NCBI RefSeq assembly: GCF_014859525.1 | Contig: NZ_JACUUB010000008.1 | Coordinates: 1-64,000 of the forward strand | Length of the DNA stretch: 64,000 nucleotides | Source: Marinobacter sp. | GTDB taxonomy: Bacteria; Pseudomonadota; Gammaproteobacteria; Pseudomonadales; Oleiphilaceae | Reading direction: 5' to 3' | Part shown: piece after piece, positions 33,987 through 49,449 of the stretch | How the letters are laid out: every line of letters starts with the position of its first letter | Position numbering within the stretch: position 1 is the first letter of the stretch | The notes under the pieces: generated by a model | Database searches by the model: none | Told to the model about the DNA's origin: nothing | What the model saw: the letters and a program-made list of their open reading frames with translations, nothing else | Program-made: the position numbers and the translations under genes

Positions 33987-33998
33987 TATGCACGGAAT

Positions 33999-34271
33999 TT
34001 AGTTCTCGACGACCAAGAAAAAAGTCTCGTCTTCACGAATAAGCCCGAGGTTCATCCGGGCACGCTCCTCTACCGCCCCCTGCTCATTACGAAGATTACG
34101 CACCTCTGCATAAAGCCGGTCATTACGCCCAGCCAACTCGGCATTCTCTGCTCGCTGCTCCGCAATCGCCTTCTCCAGCGACCAAACCTGAGCAAAGCTA
34201 CCCTCCCCGACCCACAGGCGAACCTGCAGCAGGAGAATCAGCACTACCAGAATGGCCCAAAGCGTTTTCAT
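33999..34271 (-). CDS. ftsB: Cell division protein FtsB
   Basis: Short bitopic protein with coiled coil, between eno and ispD: LVVLILLLQVRLWVGEGSFAQVWSLEKAIAEQRAENAELAGRNDRLYAEV. Confidence 0.9.
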   Translation of the reverse strand: MKTLWAILVVLILLLQVRLWVGEGSFAQVWSLEKAIAEQRAENAELAGRNDRLYAEVRNLRNEQGAVEERARMNLGLIREDETFFLVVEN

Positions 34272-34371
34272 GCCAGATTAGCTCAGAAAATAACCAGAAT
34301 TAAAGTCAGCGTTGAAGATCAAGTATAGACCTTATAGTAGATTAGCAACAACTTCATGTAAGTCACTGTGC

Positions 34372-34417
34372 AAAAAGGCCATCGTTTCCAAATTTTCATC
34401 CGGAACGCGATGGCCTT
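34372..34417 (-). terminator. Probable eno terminator
   Basis: AAGGCCATCG...CGATGGCCTT stem with TTTTT after it on the minus strand, 55 bp past the eno stop. Confidence 0.6.
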
Positions 34418-34471
34418 AACATTTTGTTACCTGCCAACAACCACCAGCAGGCCAGGGATCGTCGCTAAAGC

Positions 34472-35794
<1,323 letters not shown>

Positions 35795-35824
35795 CTAAAC
35801 GGTTCAAGTTATAAGTTCAGCCTA

Positions 35825-35937
35825 GAGCAGGTGGGGGATGACTTTCCGAAACTGTGCGGAGCCATGGATGGCGGAGCCCAAGCGTCACATGGATGTGCCG
35901 AAGGAGCGTGTTTCGGAAAGCCATCCCCCACCTGCTC
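35825..35937 (+). repeat. Structured intergenic element, copy C (113 bp; 28 bp inverted arms, 27/28; diverged core)
   Basis: GAGCAGGTGGGGGATGACTTTCCGAAAC (35825-35852) / GTTTCGGAAAGCCATCCCCCACCTGCTC (35910-35937); core has GCCATGGATGGC (35861-35872) and CACATGGATGTG (35886-35897). Confidence 0.88.
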
Positions 35938-35972
35938 GTACTCCCGAACAGGACAAAAACGAACACCGCCAA

Positions 35973-38497
<2,525 letters not shown>

Positions 38498-38537
38498 TCA
38501 AGATGGGTCGCCAGACTACCAGAAAGCACCCCTCTAC

Positions 38538-39881
38538 TCAATCACAATCCCTCTCCACGATCAGCCGCCAGCCGGCGGCAGGGGCGCTTCCCGAGTATTG
38601 TTCAGAACACCACAAATCGCCAACGGCGATCAGCTCACTGATTCCCTGCCCGTGCCGGTAAACCAGCGGCAGCAAAGCTCTCTCCCAGGGCGGCACGCCC
38701 TGCTCCTGCAGCCAGGTTTTTAAGGCGCGTGACGGCTCTGCAGCAGCCAAGCGTAACCGTTCGCCGCCTTGCCTCGTAGATACCCGTATTGGCGGCGGTG
38801 TGATCTTTGGGTTAGCGGCCGAGAGTTTTGGCACCAATTGCAGCCGCCAAGGTCCCCATTGGAGTATCCGACCGGGAACAAGATCCGCTGTCGAATCCGG
38901 AACGCCTAGGTTCGGCACCAGGTAAAGATGCGCCCGATAACGCCGAAGGCTGAAACCCTCTCCCCGGATTTCAGGGACCCGGTCTTCACCAGCGTTCAGC
39001 ATGCTTTGCAAGGCCTTATCCCAGTCAGACAACGCCGGTACCCGCCACCCCTGGCGGTGAATCCACCAACGCATCAGATTAGTTTGCTCGGCTCCGCTCA
39101 AGCCCTGAAAGGGCTCAAGTTTCAATCGACCGGCATCTGCACAGCTCCGCCACTGAAGTTCTGCCAGCCGCTGATTGAGCCATTCGCTCTCGCCACAGGC
39201 ACGAGCCGTACGAGCCATCCGCTTGAGCAGTCCCGGCCAACGGGATTTCAGGCCCGGCAAGACACTGTGGCGCAGATAGTTGCGATCAAACGCCAGGCTG
39301 GTATTGCTCGGATCCTCTACCCAGGCCATACCCGAAGCGCGCGCCATCTGCTCCAGTCGTTCACGACTGACCTCCAGCCATGGACGAAAAAGCCACCCGC
39401 GACCCAGAGGCCTAGTGCCGGGCATACCCGCAAGACCGTGAACACCTGTTCCTCGGAGCAAACGAAACAGTACTGTTTCAGCCTGATCATCACCATGGTG
39501 AGCCATCAGTATCAAATCGTTATCACCTAATCGATTTTTGAATGCCTGGTAGCGGGCGCTTCTTGCGGCGCCTTCCAGCCCGCCGGCCCCGGTGTTGGCA
39601 AGGGCCACATCAACCCGCTCCACCACCAATTGCACACCCAGTCGCGCGCACTCATCCCGGCAGAACTGCTCAGTTTGTTCATGGTTTGGCTGGAGCTGAT
39701 GATTGACGTGTAAGGCAGTGACATCAGGATGACAGGCCGCTGCAACCTGCAGCAACAAAGCCGAATCCAGGCCGCCACTAAAGGCGACCCAAAGTCTCGT
39801 GTACTCGGGGAGTGAGCAGACTGGCCCAAGCAGGTCGTCAGGCCAGCCGGGGGGCTGGATGGCGTTACCGCCCGCCTTCAT
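38538..39881 (-). CDS. tilS: tRNA(Ile)-lysidine synthase
   Basis: [14 protein letters not shown] (PP-loop), [29 protein letters not shown]. Confidence 0.94.
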   Translation of the reverse strand: MKAGGNAIQPPGWPDDLLGPVCSLPEYTRLWVAFSGGLDSALLLQVAAACHPDVTALHVNHQLQPNHEQTEQFCRDECARLGVQLVVERVDVALANTGAGGLEGAARSARYQAFKNRLGDNDLILMAHHGDDQAETVLFRLLRGTGVHGLAGMPGTRPLGRGWLFRPWLEVSRERLEQMARASGMAWVEDPSNTSLAFDRNYLRHSVLPGLKSRWPGLLKRMARTARACGESEWLNQRLAELQWRSCADAGRLKLEPFQGLSGAEQTNLMRWWIHRQGWRVPALSDWDKALQSMLNAGEDRVPEIRGEGFSLRRYRAHLYLVPNLGVPDSTADLVPGRILQWGPWRLQLVPKLSAANPKITPPPIRVSTRQGGERLRLAAAEPSRALKTWLQEQGVPPWERALLPLVYRHGQGISELIAVGDLWCSEQYSGSAPAAGWRLIVERDCD

Positions 39882-40818
39882 ACTTGGTTAGACGTTCATA
39901 ACGGCGGGAGACCAGCTCATCCAGCGGCAGCCGGCTTAGCTCAGCGACACCTTTCGCCAGTCGCACCTTCAAAGTTTTTGCCATTTCTTCGGGGTTCCGG
40001 TGCGCACCACCAAGAGGCTCGTCAATCACATTGTCGGCAACGCCCAACTCTTTCAGGCGCTGGGCGGTTACACCCATGGCCTCCGCCGCCTGGGCCGCAT
40101 ATTCCGCACTCTTCCACAGGATAGACGCACAACCTTCTGGAGAGATCACCGCGTAGGTGGAGTACTGCAACATATTCAACTGGTCGCACACACCAATGGC
40201 CAGCGCGCCGCCGGAACCGCCCTCACCAATCACCGTAGAAACGATCGGCGTCTTCAGACGAGACATCACCGCCAGGTTAAAAGCGATGGCCTCACTCTGG
40301 CCACGCTCTTCAGCACCAATGCCCGGATAGGCACCCGGTGTATCAATAAACGTGAGGATCGGCATCTTGAAGCGCTCAGCCATTTCCATCAGGCGCAACG
40401 CCTTACGGTAACCTTCCGGGCGCGGCATGCCAAAGTTACGCTTGACCTTGTCGCGTATTTCACGGCCTTTCTGGTGGCCAATAACCATCACCGGCGTATT
40501 GTCCAGACGGGCAGTGCCACCGATGATGGCCTGATCGTCCGCGTAGCGGCGGTCGCCGTGCAATTCATCGAAATCATCAAAAATCAGATCGATGTAATCC
40601 TGGGTGTAGGGCCGGCGGGGATGACGCGCCAGCCGGGCTACGTCCCAGGACTGCAGATCAGAAAAGATGGTCTCAGTCAGGCTGACGCTTTTCTTTTTCA
40701 GACGACTGATTTCATCGGTAATGTTGATGTCGGTGTCGTTACCAACCATGCGAAGCTCTTCAATTTTGGCTTCAAGATCGGCGATTGGCTGTTCGAAATC
40801 CAGGTAATTAGGGTTCAT
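39865..40818 (-). CDS. accA: Acetyl-CoA carboxylase carboxyltransferase subunit alpha
   Basis: [65 protein letters not shown]. Confidence 0.98.
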   Translation of the reverse strand: MNPNYLDFEQPIADLEAKIEELRMVGNDTDINITDEISRLKKKSVSLTETIFSDLQSWDVARLARHPRRPYTQDYIDLIFDDFDELHGDRRYADDQAIIGGTARLDNTPVMVIGHQKGREIRDKVKRNFGMPRPEGYRKALRLMEMAERFKMPILTFIDTPGAYPGIGAEERGQSEAIAFNLAVMSRLKTPIVSTVIGEGGSGGALAIGVCDQLNMLQYSTYAVISPEGCASILWKSAEYAAQAAEAMGVTAQRLKELGVADNVIDEPLGGAHRNPEEMAKTLKVRLAKGVAELSRLPLDELVSRRYERLTKYEGGR

Positions 40819-40920
40819 GATGTTCCATCATTTGATTGCCAGGCAGGCTCAAACCCGCCATAACCAGAATTTGGGACAAAGATAGCAGCGCAAATCACGC
40901 AACTAAAGCGGACATTGGTA

Positions 40921-43900
40921 TTAATCATAGACCAGTTCTACAGACTGGTCGCCCACCAGGTGTTTCAGCTCGAACAACAAGTTGTCATCGGGCTGCACCC
41001 GCCAGGACTCACCGAGTTCAATGCGAGTTCGAGCCTCCGCACTGCTGTATTCAATCCAGACCGGACTGCCATCATTACGGAACGGACGCAGGGTTTCGTC
41101 CAGCTTGTCCAGCAGGCCATTCTGCAGTTGCTCCGAGTGCAAGGCCAACCGGATACCCCGACTGAACTGCTGCCGAGCGGTGGCTACATCCATCACTGAG
41201 CTTACCCGCATTTTCATTTGCCCTGAGTAATCGTCGTGACTGACCTGCCCTTCCACAACAATCACCTGGTCCGATTGTAACAACTCCCGGTTCTCAAAAA
41301 AGGCCTCAGAGAACAGCGTAGCTTCAATACGGGCGCTGCGATCGTCCAGTGTGATGAAGCACATGGTTGAACCAGTGCGGGTTTTCATTGTGCGTTGGGC
41401 CACCACCAGACCAGCCACCCGTTGGGGTGACTTATTGGGCTTGAGGTCGGCAATGGACGACCGCACAAACCGCCGCACCTCTCTTTCGTATTCGTCGAAC
41501 GGGTGTCCCGTGAGGTAAATGCCGAGGGTGTCTTTTTCGCCTTTAAGACGCTGTTTTTCAGGCCACTCACGAACCCCGGCCACATCCTCGTAGGGGTCGC
41601 TATCTTCTCCGCCTTCCAGCATTTCCCCAAACATGTCGACCATACCGACGGCATCATTCCGGGATTGTTGGCCGGCCTGCTGCACGGCCTTGTCGATGCT
41701 CGCCATCAGTTGGGCACGACTGGCACCCAGTTTATCCATGGCGCCCGCGCGAATAAGCGCTTCCATGGCGCGCTTGTTGACCTTCTTCAGGTCAACCCGG
41801 CGGCTGAAATCGAAGATATCGAGGAACGGTCCGCCCTCTTTGGCGGCCGCAACCACACTGTCAATCGGGCCTTCACCCAAACCTTTGATGGCGCCCAAAC
41901 CGTATATAATCTGTCCTTGATCGTTCACCGTGAAAGTGTACTCAGACCGGCTAACATCGGGAACCAGAAGGTCAAGCTTCATATTCCGGCATTCTTCGAC
42001 CAGCGTCACCACCTTGTCGGTGTTCTGCATATCGGCGGTCAAAACTGCCGCCATAAACTCAGCCGGATAATGAGCCTTCATCCAGAGAGTCTGATACGAC
42101 ACCAGGGCGTAGGCAGCCGAGTGAGACTTGTTGAAACCGTAACCTGCGAACTTTTCCACCAGGTCGAAGATGTTTTCGGCCAGCGTTTTATCAATGCCGT
42201 TTTTGGCACAGCCATCCAGGAAGAACGCCTTTTGTTTTTCCATTTCTTCAGGCTTTTTCTTACCCATCGCCCGGCGCAACATGTCCGCGTTACCCAGGCT
42301 ATAGCCAGCCATCACCTGAGCAATCTGCATAACCTGCTCCTGATACAGGATGACACCGTAGGTAGGCTCCAGTACCGGTTTCAGGCCGTCGTATTGATAA
42401 TCCGGATGCGGATAAGACAACGGCTGACGACCGTGCTTGCGGTCGATGAAGTCATCCACCATGCCGGATTGCAAAGGCCCCGGGCGGAACAGCGCTACCA
42501 GGGCAATCATGTCTTCCAGGGAGTCTGGCTGCAGGCGCCGGATCAGGTCTTTCATGCCCCGGGATTCCAACTGAAATACCGCAGTGGTCTCGGCTTTCTT
42601 GAGCAGCTCGAAGGAGCGTTTGTCATCCAGCGGGATGGCAGCTATGTCCAGCTCTCCTTCTCCGCGCTCCTGCCGGCGCGGGTTGATCATGTGCAGCGCC
42701 CACTTGATGATGGTCAGCGTCCGCAAACCCAAGAAGTCGAACTTAACCAGCCCGGCCTCTTCAACATCGTTCTTGTCGAATTGGGTAACCAGGCTGCCGC
42801 CCTCATCATCACAGTACAGCGGCGAAAAATCGGTAATCTTGGTGGGCGCAATGACCACACCCCCGGCGTGTTTACCGGCGTTACGGCACACCCCTTCCAG
42901 CTTCAGGGCCATTTCCCAGATTTCCTGGGCTTCTTCGTCCTGCTCCAGAAACTCCTTGAGTTGGGGCTCTTGCTCAATGGCTTTGCTGAGCGTCATGCCC
43001 ACTTCGAACGGGATTAGTTTGGAGAGCTTATCAGCAAGGCCGTAGGACTTGCCCTGAACCCGCGCCACATCCCGCACCACCGCTTTGGCGGCCATGGTGC
43101 CGAAGGTGATGATCTGGGAGACGGCCTCGCGGCCATACTTCTGGGCGGTGTATTCGATGACCCGGTCGCGGCCTTCCATGCAGAAGTCGACGTCAAAGTC
43201 GGGCATGGAGACCCGCTCCGGGTTCAGGAAACGCTCGAACAGCAGGTCGTATTCCAGCGGGTCCAGATCGGTAATCAGCAGTGCATAAGCCACCAGGGAG
43301 CCGGCACCCGAACCACGGCCCGGACCCACCGGCACGCCGTTGTTCTTGGCCCATTTAATGAAGTCCATCACGATCAGGAAGTAACCGGGAAACCCCATCT
43401 GGGTGATGATATCCAGCTCGAAATTCAGGCGCTGGTAATACTCGCCGCGCTTTTTCTCGTAGTCCGGGTCGTCCTTGGGCAGGGTAACCGCCAACCGGGC
43501 TTCAAGCCCTTCCTCGGACACTTTGCGAAAATACTCATCGATGGTGAGACCGTCAGGAATCGGGTAGTTCGGCAGGGAGTACTCGCCAAGGGTAACATTG
43601 ACCGTGCAGCGCCGGGCAATTTCGAGGGTGTTCTCCACCGCTTCCGGAATGTCCGAGAACAGCTCGATCATTTCCTCAGGGCTGCGCAGATATTGCTGCT
43701 CGCTGAAACGGCGATCCCGGCGCGGGTCGTCCAGGGTGCGGCTTTCACCAATGCAAACCCGGGCTTCATGAGCCTCGAAATCATCGGCTTCCAGAAAGTG
43801 CACATCGTTGGTAGCCACCACCGGCAGGCCCATTTCTCCAGCCAGCTGCACGTTCAGGTGCAGGCAGTCCTCATCGCCCGCTCGCTCGGTGCGCTGCAGT

Positions 43901-44406
43901 TCCAGGTAATAGCTGTTCGGGTATAGGTTCATCCAATAACGGGCGCGCTCCCGGGCCAGCTCCGGCTTATCCGCCAGCAGAGCCCTGCCTACATCGCCCA
44001 TTTTGGCACCCGAGAGGGCTATCAGGCCACGGGCACGGGCCTCCAGCCAGGCTTTCCGGATAATCGGCTTGCCGTACCGCTGACCCTCGGTGTAGCCCAA
44101 CGAGATAATTTCGGTAAGGTGACGATAGCCTTTGTCATCTCGCGCCAACAGAGTCAGCCGGAAAGGGTTTTCAGGCTCTTCCGGGTTTTCAAGCCACAGA
44201 TCGGCACCGATGACCGGCTTCACACCCGCGCCCATTGCCGCCTGGTAGAAACGCACCAGCGAACACATGTTGGATTGTTCCGTGAGCCCGACCGCCGGCA
44301 TGCCCAGTTCGGCCACACGCTTGATCAGTGGCTTGACTCGTACCAAGCCATCTACCATGGAGTATTCCGAATGCACGCGAAGATGTACGAAGGTATTTGC
44401 CATCAT
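40921..44406 (-). CDS. dnaE: DNA polymerase III subunit alpha
   Basis: [19 protein letters not shown] (PHP); [45 protein letters not shown]. Confidence 0.98.
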   Translation of the reverse strand: MMANTFVHLRVHSEYSMVDGLVRVKPLIKRVAELGMPAVGLTEQSNMCSLVRFYQAAMGAGVKPVIGADLWLENPEEPENPFRLTLLARDDKGYRHLTEIISLGYTEGQRYGKPIIRKAWLEARARGLIALSGAKMGDVGRALLADKPELARERARYWMNLYPNSYYLELQRTERAGDEDCLHLNVQLAGEMGLPVVATNDVHFLEADDFEAHEARVCIGESRTLDDPRRDRRFSEQQYLRSPEEMIELFSDIPEAVENTLEIARRCTVNVTLGEYSLPNYPIPDGLTIDEYFRKVSEEGLEARLAVTLPKDDPDYEKKRGEYYQRLNFELDIITQMGFPGYFLIVMDFIKWAKNNGVPVGPGRGSGAGSLVAYALLITDLDPLEYDLLFERFLNPERVSMPDFDVDFCMEGRDRVIEYTAQKYGREAVSQIITFGTMAAKAVVRDVARVQGKSYGLADKLSKLIPFEVGMTLSKAIEQEPQLKEFLEQDEEAQEIWEMALKLEGVCRNAGKHAGGVVIAPTKITDFSPLYCDDEGGSLVTQFDKNDVEEAGLVKFDFLGLRTLTIIKWALHMINPRRQERGEGELDIAAIPLDDKRSFELLKKAETTAVFQLESRGMKDLIRRLQPDSLEDMIALVALFRPGPLQSGMVDDFIDRKHGRQPLSYPHPDYQYDGLKPVLEPTYGVILYQEQVMQIAQVMAGYSLGNADMLRRAMGKKKPEEMEKQKAFFLDGCAKNGIDKTLAENIFDLVEKFAGYGFNKSHSAAYALVSYQTLWMKAHYPAEFMAAVLTADMQNTDKVVTLVEECRNMKLDLLVPDVSRSEYTFTVNDQGQIIYGLGAIKGLGEGPIDSVVAAAKEGGPFLDIFDFSRRVDLKKVNKRAMEALIRAGAMDKLGASRAQLMASIDKAVQQAGQQSRNDAVGMVDMFGEMLEGGEDSDPYEDVAGVREWPEKQRLKGEKDTLGIYLTGHPFDEYEREVRRFVRSSIADLKPNKSPQRVAGLVVAQRTMKTRTGSTMCFITLDDRSARIEATLFSEAFFENRELLQSDQVIVVEGQVSHDDYSGQMKMRVSSVMDVATARQQFSRGIRLALHSEQLQNGLLDKLDETLRPFRNDGSPVWIEYSSAEARTRIELGESWRVQPDDNLLFELKHLVGDQSVELVYD

Positions 44407-44942
44407 CTGTTGCCAATCAGTGTACGGATATCGTCTTCGGTCTGGGGGCCGAAGAGTGTTTCAACAAGCTTGCCATTTGGGCCAACCACAAACGTGGCGG
44501 GCAACGCCATCGGCATCTTCCAGCCAAACTCTGGTGCCGGGTCTCGGCCCAGCATCGTGAATTCAATGCCCATGCGATGGCCAAGCTCTTCCAGCGCTTG
44601 CCCTTCGATGCCATCAAAATTAACGCCCAGCACCGTAATGTCCGGCGCCTTGTCGAGATGATTAAGCTCTGGAATCTCCTCCAGGCAGGGCTTGCACCAC
44701 TCAGCCCAGTAGTTAACCAGAACCCATCGGCCTCGGTAGTCGTCCCAGTTCACCAGGATACCATCGGACCGTTCAAGCTCTGTTCTTTCGCAACCGGACA
44801 GAATCAGGGTCATGCTCAACAGGGCAAACACCAGCCAGCGCCGGCGGAGCAGAGTCGGGGTCAGTCGAATGGACAGGGTCCGAGGGTACTGCAAGGGATA
44901 TCCTCCTGTTAGACTACGGTCCACAAAATAGACCGAAGTCAT
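44403..44942 (-). CDS. TlpA-like thiol:disulfide reductase lipoprotein
   Basis: LSGC lipobox; [23 protein letters not shown] (WCKPC active site). Start uncertain inside ORF 44403..45092. Confidence 0.85.
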   Translation of the reverse strand: MTSVYFVDRSLTGGYPLQYPRTLSIRLTPTLLRRRWLVFALLSMTLILSGCERTELERSDGILVNWDDYRGRWVLVNYWAEWCKPCLEEIPELNHLDKAPDITVLGVNFDGIEGQALEELGHRMGIEFTMLGRDPAPEFGWKMPMALPATFVVGPNGKLVETLFGPQTEDDIRTLIGNR

Positions 44943-44957
44943 CACTGTAAGCCGGGC

Positions 44958-45942
<985 letters not shown>

Positions 45943-45982
45943 CCCAGCTCTTAGATACCCACTGACCAATCCGGATAACCCT

Positions 45983-46342
45983 ATGCTCCACAACGACAAA
46001 GCCAAAACCACTGCCCGCCTGACCATTGCGCTTTATCTGGGCGTGCTCGCGACACTACTGATAACCACATTCTACCCGGCGCCCGTAGAAGGGGTGTCGT
46101 TAACGCTGATGCTGTCCGTCAAACTACTGCCCTTACTGGCCTTTGCCGTACCGGTCTTCCGGGGCCACAACCGTGGCTACATCTGGCTGGGGTTCGTGGT
46201 GATCTTCTACTTCACTCAAGGTGTTGTGTCGGCCTGGCTCAGCCAGGGCGCAGTCGGCCCGGTCATTCTGACAATACTAACGTTCCTCCTGTTCAGCGTG
46301 GCCATGGTTCATCTGAAAGTTAACCGCCCGGTTGCCCACTGA
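45983..46342 (+). CDS. DUF2069 domain-containing membrane protein
   Basis: Small multi-TM protein with FRGHNRGYIWLGFVVIFYFTQGV; start MLHNDKAKTTAR. Confidence 0.82.
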   Translation: MLHNDKAKTTARLTIALYLGVLATLLITTFYPAPVEGVSLTLMLSVKLLPLLAFAVPVFRGHNRGYIWLGFVVIFYFTQGVVSAWLSQGAVGPVILTILTFLLFSVAMVHLKVNRPVAH

Positions 46343-46418
46343 GAGTGCAACAGACCAGACATTAACCCAGATGACCGAGCCCGAGCACACCAGGCCCACG
46401 CTGCCACACAGGCAGCCA

Positions 46419-47480
46419 TCAACCCGGTCGCATGCCACATTGACCCAGCAGTTCCTGCCAATGCCGGGTGTGCTGCATCATGGCCTGATCAAGCTGCCGC
46501 CAGATGCTGATGTCGGACTGATCCGACAGATGGCGTTGATACCAGTGCTCAAAGCTCTCGGGCATAACCTCCCGCTGTTGGTCCGCCAGCTCAGCCAAAG
46601 CTACAATCAACGAATCCCTGGCTCTGCTGACATCGCTCATGTATGGCTGAACTTCACCGATGTAAATATTAAAGAAAAAATTACGGACAATGTCTGACTG
46701 ATTATTAGGACGGCTGTTCAGACACAGAGGCCGCTCATCCAGCCGCGTTTTGATCATGTCACTGCCTGCATTCAAGCTGGCAATCAGTAGGCGGGCACTG
46801 TTGATGATCTGGCCAGCACGGAACTCGGCTTGCCAACGCTGATGGATACGGCCCAGATCGTCCAAAGATACGTCAAGCTGCTGCGCAGCCAACGCCGACA
46901 CAGCCTGATTCATCTGCCCCAGATCTCGTGTCAGGTCAGACACCACATCGGACTCCGACGCCACCGGATAGAAACCTTTAGACAGAGTCAGTAAGCGCTC
47001 AACCTCCTCGACACCCCAGGTTGCATTCCACACAGCGATGGGGAGCGAGGCCCGTTTGCTTTCGATTGCGCCAAGCAAGGTCTGCTCAAGACCTTCGTCC
47101 TCCACCTGCGAGAGGCAGTCTTGCGCAGCCCGGATAAACCGAATCTCATAACGAAGCCGATTCAGCGGCTGCATCACCCGGCCCATAACCGAGTTTCTCT
47201 CCCCGACTACGTACTGCAATTCACAACCGTACAACGACATAAAGTCAAGCATGCCCAACTCAAGGTCGGGCATATCCAGTACACGTTCACGGCGGCGGGG
47301 AGGCGTCGAAGCATCGGGCAGGGTATTGGGAATAGCGACCACAGGCGTGTCGAGCACCCGACCAAGGCGCTCCAGGTACTCCTCCATCATGGGCTCGGCG
47401 TCACCAAAAGGGTTGCAACCAGCCAGTAGCAGGGCACAGATACCCGGAACCAGCCATTGCAGCAGTGGATGTCCGGGCAT
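46419..47480 (-). CDS. DUF3080 family lipoprotein
   Basis: LLAGCNPFGDAEPMMEEYLERLGRVLDTP; LDFMSLYGCELQYVVGERNSVMGRVM. Confidence 0.8.
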   Translation of the reverse strand: MPGHPLLQWLVPGICALLLAGCNPFGDAEPMMEEYLERLGRVLDTPVVAIPNTLPDASTPPRRRERVLDMPDLELGMLDFMSLYGCELQYVVGERNSVMGRVMQPLNRLRYEIRFIRAAQDCLSQVEDEGLEQTLLGAIESKRASLPIAVWNATWGVEEVERLLTLSKGFYPVASESDVVSDLTRDLGQMNQAVSALAAQQLDVSLDDLGRIHQRWQAEFRAGQIINSARLLIASLNAGSDMIKTRLDERPLCLNSRPNNQSDIVRNFFFNIYIGEVQPYMSDVSRARDSLIVALAELADQQREVMPESFEHWYQRHLSDQSDISIWRQLDQAMMQHTRHWQELLGQCGMRPG

Positions 47481-47491
47481 TGTCTAACCTC

Positions 47492-48184
47492 CTAACGCTT
47501 TCGCAGTAGTGCGTCCACCTCCGCAAAGTCTCGCGCAACCGGTCGCCCGCTGTCTGGTAACTCACCCTCCCGGACCAGCCAGACGGTTTTCAGACCGGCA
47601 TGCTCTGCTGCTTTTAACTCTGCCTCAATGTCCGACAAAAATAACACTGACTCTGGATCAACGCCCAGCTCTGCCAGAATGTTCTGATACGACTGCGGCT
47701 CTTTCTTGCCGCCGACGGCGGTATCAAAATAGCCAGAGAAAAAGGGCGTAAAGTCACCCTCGTTGCTGTAACCAAAGATCAGTTTCTGAGCTTTTACAGA
47801 ACCCGATGAATATACGAACAATCTCAAGCCTCGATCATGCCAGCGCTGAAGGTAATCGGCGGCATCGGCATAGATATGCCCTTTCAACTCGCCCTGATGG
47901 TATCCCTGTTCCCAAACCATGCCTTGCAACGCTTTGAGCGGCCCTTCTTTTCTATCCTCCGCAATCCAGTTTTGCAGCACATTGATCAGGCCTTCAAGAT
48001 CCTTTCCGTCTACCCCACTTTTCTGAGCCACCAGAGCCAGCTGTTCTGTCACAGCCGGGGTGGTGTGGTGATGAGCGCGAATAAAATCCGGCAGATGTTG
48101 GCTGGCGTAAGGGAACAGCACGTCGTGTACAAACGAAATGGAACTGGTGGTGCCTTCAATGTCGGTCAGAACCACACGAATCAT
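47492..48184 (-). CDS. mtnC: Acireductone synthase (enolase-phosphatase E1)
   Basis: VVLTDIEGTTSSISFVHDVLFPYA; LRLFVYSSGSVKAQKLIFGYS; FLSDIEAELKAAEHAGLKTV. Confidence 0.96.
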   Translation of the reverse strand: MIRVVLTDIEGTTSSISFVHDVLFPYASQHLPDFIRAHHHTTPAVTEQLALVAQKSGVDGKDLEGLINVLQNWIAEDRKEGPLKALQGMVWEQGYHQGELKGHIYADAADYLQRWHDRGLRLFVYSSGSVKAQKLIFGYSNEGDFTPFFSGYFDTAVGGKKEPQSYQNILAELGVDPESVLFLSDIEAELKAAEHAGLKTVWLVREGELPDSGRPVARDFAEVDALLRKR

Positions 48185-48741
48185 TCTGCCGCTCCTGCAA
48201 GTGCCTCATACCTTGGCAGACGGGCGGCAATGTCTTCGCCGGTAAAACTGGCAACCCAGCCCTCAGGGTTGGTAAACAGGCGAATGCAGGTAAACTCCGG
48301 CTCCGGGCCCATATCAAACCAGTGATGGGTTCCGTTCGGCACGCTGATAAGGTCGTTCTTTTCGCACATCAGCGCATAAACCTGGTCGCCAAAGTGCAGA
48401 TAGAATAAGCCCTGACCTCGCACAAAAAACCGAACTTCGTCTTCGCTGTGGGTATGCTCATCCAGAAACTTCTGCCGGAATGCTTCTTTTTGCGGGTTGT
48501 CCGGGTTCAGACTCACTACATCTGCGGTCTGAAACCCGCATTCCCGCTTTAACGCAGCCACCTCATCAGCATACACGGCCAGTATCTGCTCCTGAGTGGC
48601 ATCGGCCGGCAAATTCCGGGTCGGCCAACGTTCAAAGCGCACACCCTGCTTGCCGAGGGCCTCTGCAATAGTCTGCGGATCGGTCGTGACCGTATGGGCT
48701 GCGTCTGGCTGGCTCTGGTTAAAAATACTCAGGGTGGTCAT
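48181..48741 (-). CDS. mtnD: Acireductone dioxygenase
   Basis: FLDEHTHSEDEVRFFVRGQGLFYLH; PNGTHHWFDMG. Confidence 0.96.
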   Translation of the reverse strand: MTTLSIFNQSQPDAAHTVTTDPQTIAEALGKQGVRFERWPTRNLPADATQEQILAVYADEVAALKRECGFQTADVVSLNPDNPQKEAFRQKFLDEHTHSEDEVRFFVRGQGLFYLHFGDQVYALMCEKNDLISVPNGTHHWFDMGPEPEFTCIRLFTNPEGWVASFTGEDIAARLPRYEALAGAAE

Positions 48742-49367
48742 GGGCGAGCTCTCATGGTTTCAAGTTCACATTCAAACAGGAATTCGAAGGCTTCTACGTG
48801 GCGCAGGCAGTCGGCCATGGTTTTACCCCAGGTGTAAAGGCCGTGGCCCCGTATCAAATAGCCCGGCTGCTCCGGATGTTCGCGGAACCATGCCTGGGAC
48901 TCTTCCGCCAACGCTGGAATGTCCTGAGTGTTATCAAAGACTGGAATGCTGAGGACAGCATCGTGGGTTTTAACTCCGGAAAATGCTTTCTGAAGTTCGT
49001 AACCCTCAACAGTCAGTGTATTACCTTGGGTCAACCGGCTCAGCACCGTTGCCTTAACCGAGTGCGTATGCAACACAGCGCCAACGTCCGGAAACATCTG
49101 GTAAAGAACCGTGTGCAACAACGTCTCGGCGGACGAAGTGCATTCACTTTGTACCGCTCGACCATTCAGATCCACCACCATGACATCGCCGGCGGTCAAC
49201 TGGCCCTTATGGCGCCCTGATACGGTAATGGCAACGTGGTCAGGGTCGATCCGTGCAGAGTAGTTGCTGCTGGTAGCCGGGGACCAGCCCCGGTCATACA
49301 GAAACCGACCCGCATCAATAATTGACTGAGCGGCGGTGGCGTATCGGGTTACATCAAACACACGCAT
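48738..49367 (-). CDS. mtnB: Methylthioribulose 1-phosphate dehydratase
   Basis: GRFLYDRGWSPATSSNYSARI; VGAVLHTHSVKATVLSRL; YLIRGHGLYTWGKTMADCLRHVEAFEFLFECEL. Start at MRVFDVTRY. Confidence 0.95.
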   Translation of the reverse strand: MRVFDVTRYATAAQSIIDAGRFLYDRGWSPATSSNYSARIDPDHVAITVSGRHKGQLTAGDVMVVDLNGRAVQSECTSSAETLLHTVLYQMFPDVGAVLHTHSVKATVLSRLTQGNTLTVEGYELQKAFSGVKTHDAVLSIPVFDNTQDIPALAEESQAWFREHPEQPGYLIRGHGLYTWGKTMADCLRHVEAFEFLFECELETMRARP

Positions 49368-49401
49368 TCTCCCGGTTAGTACGAGCCAGGCCAGGCACGA
49401 A

Positions 49402-49426
49402 GTGGCCGCCATTATAGGGCGGCCAC
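49402..49426 (-). promoter_or_regulatory. Candidate mtnB promoter: consensus -10 (TATAAT) inside a 9 bp perfect palindrome
   Basis: GTGGCCGCC-attatag-GGCGGCCAC; minus strand TATAAT at 49416-49411, 44 bp upstream of the mtnB ATG; -35 weak. Confidence 0.45.
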
Positions 49427-49449
49427 GGCCTGCGGAAAACCGCTTTGGT

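Noticed and set aside
41503-43017. 504-aa ORF antisense to dnaE
   Set aside because: Wholly inside dnaE on the opposite strand; composition (His/Arg/Val-rich, low complexity) is typical of mirror ORFs in GC-rich genes and no family motif is seen.
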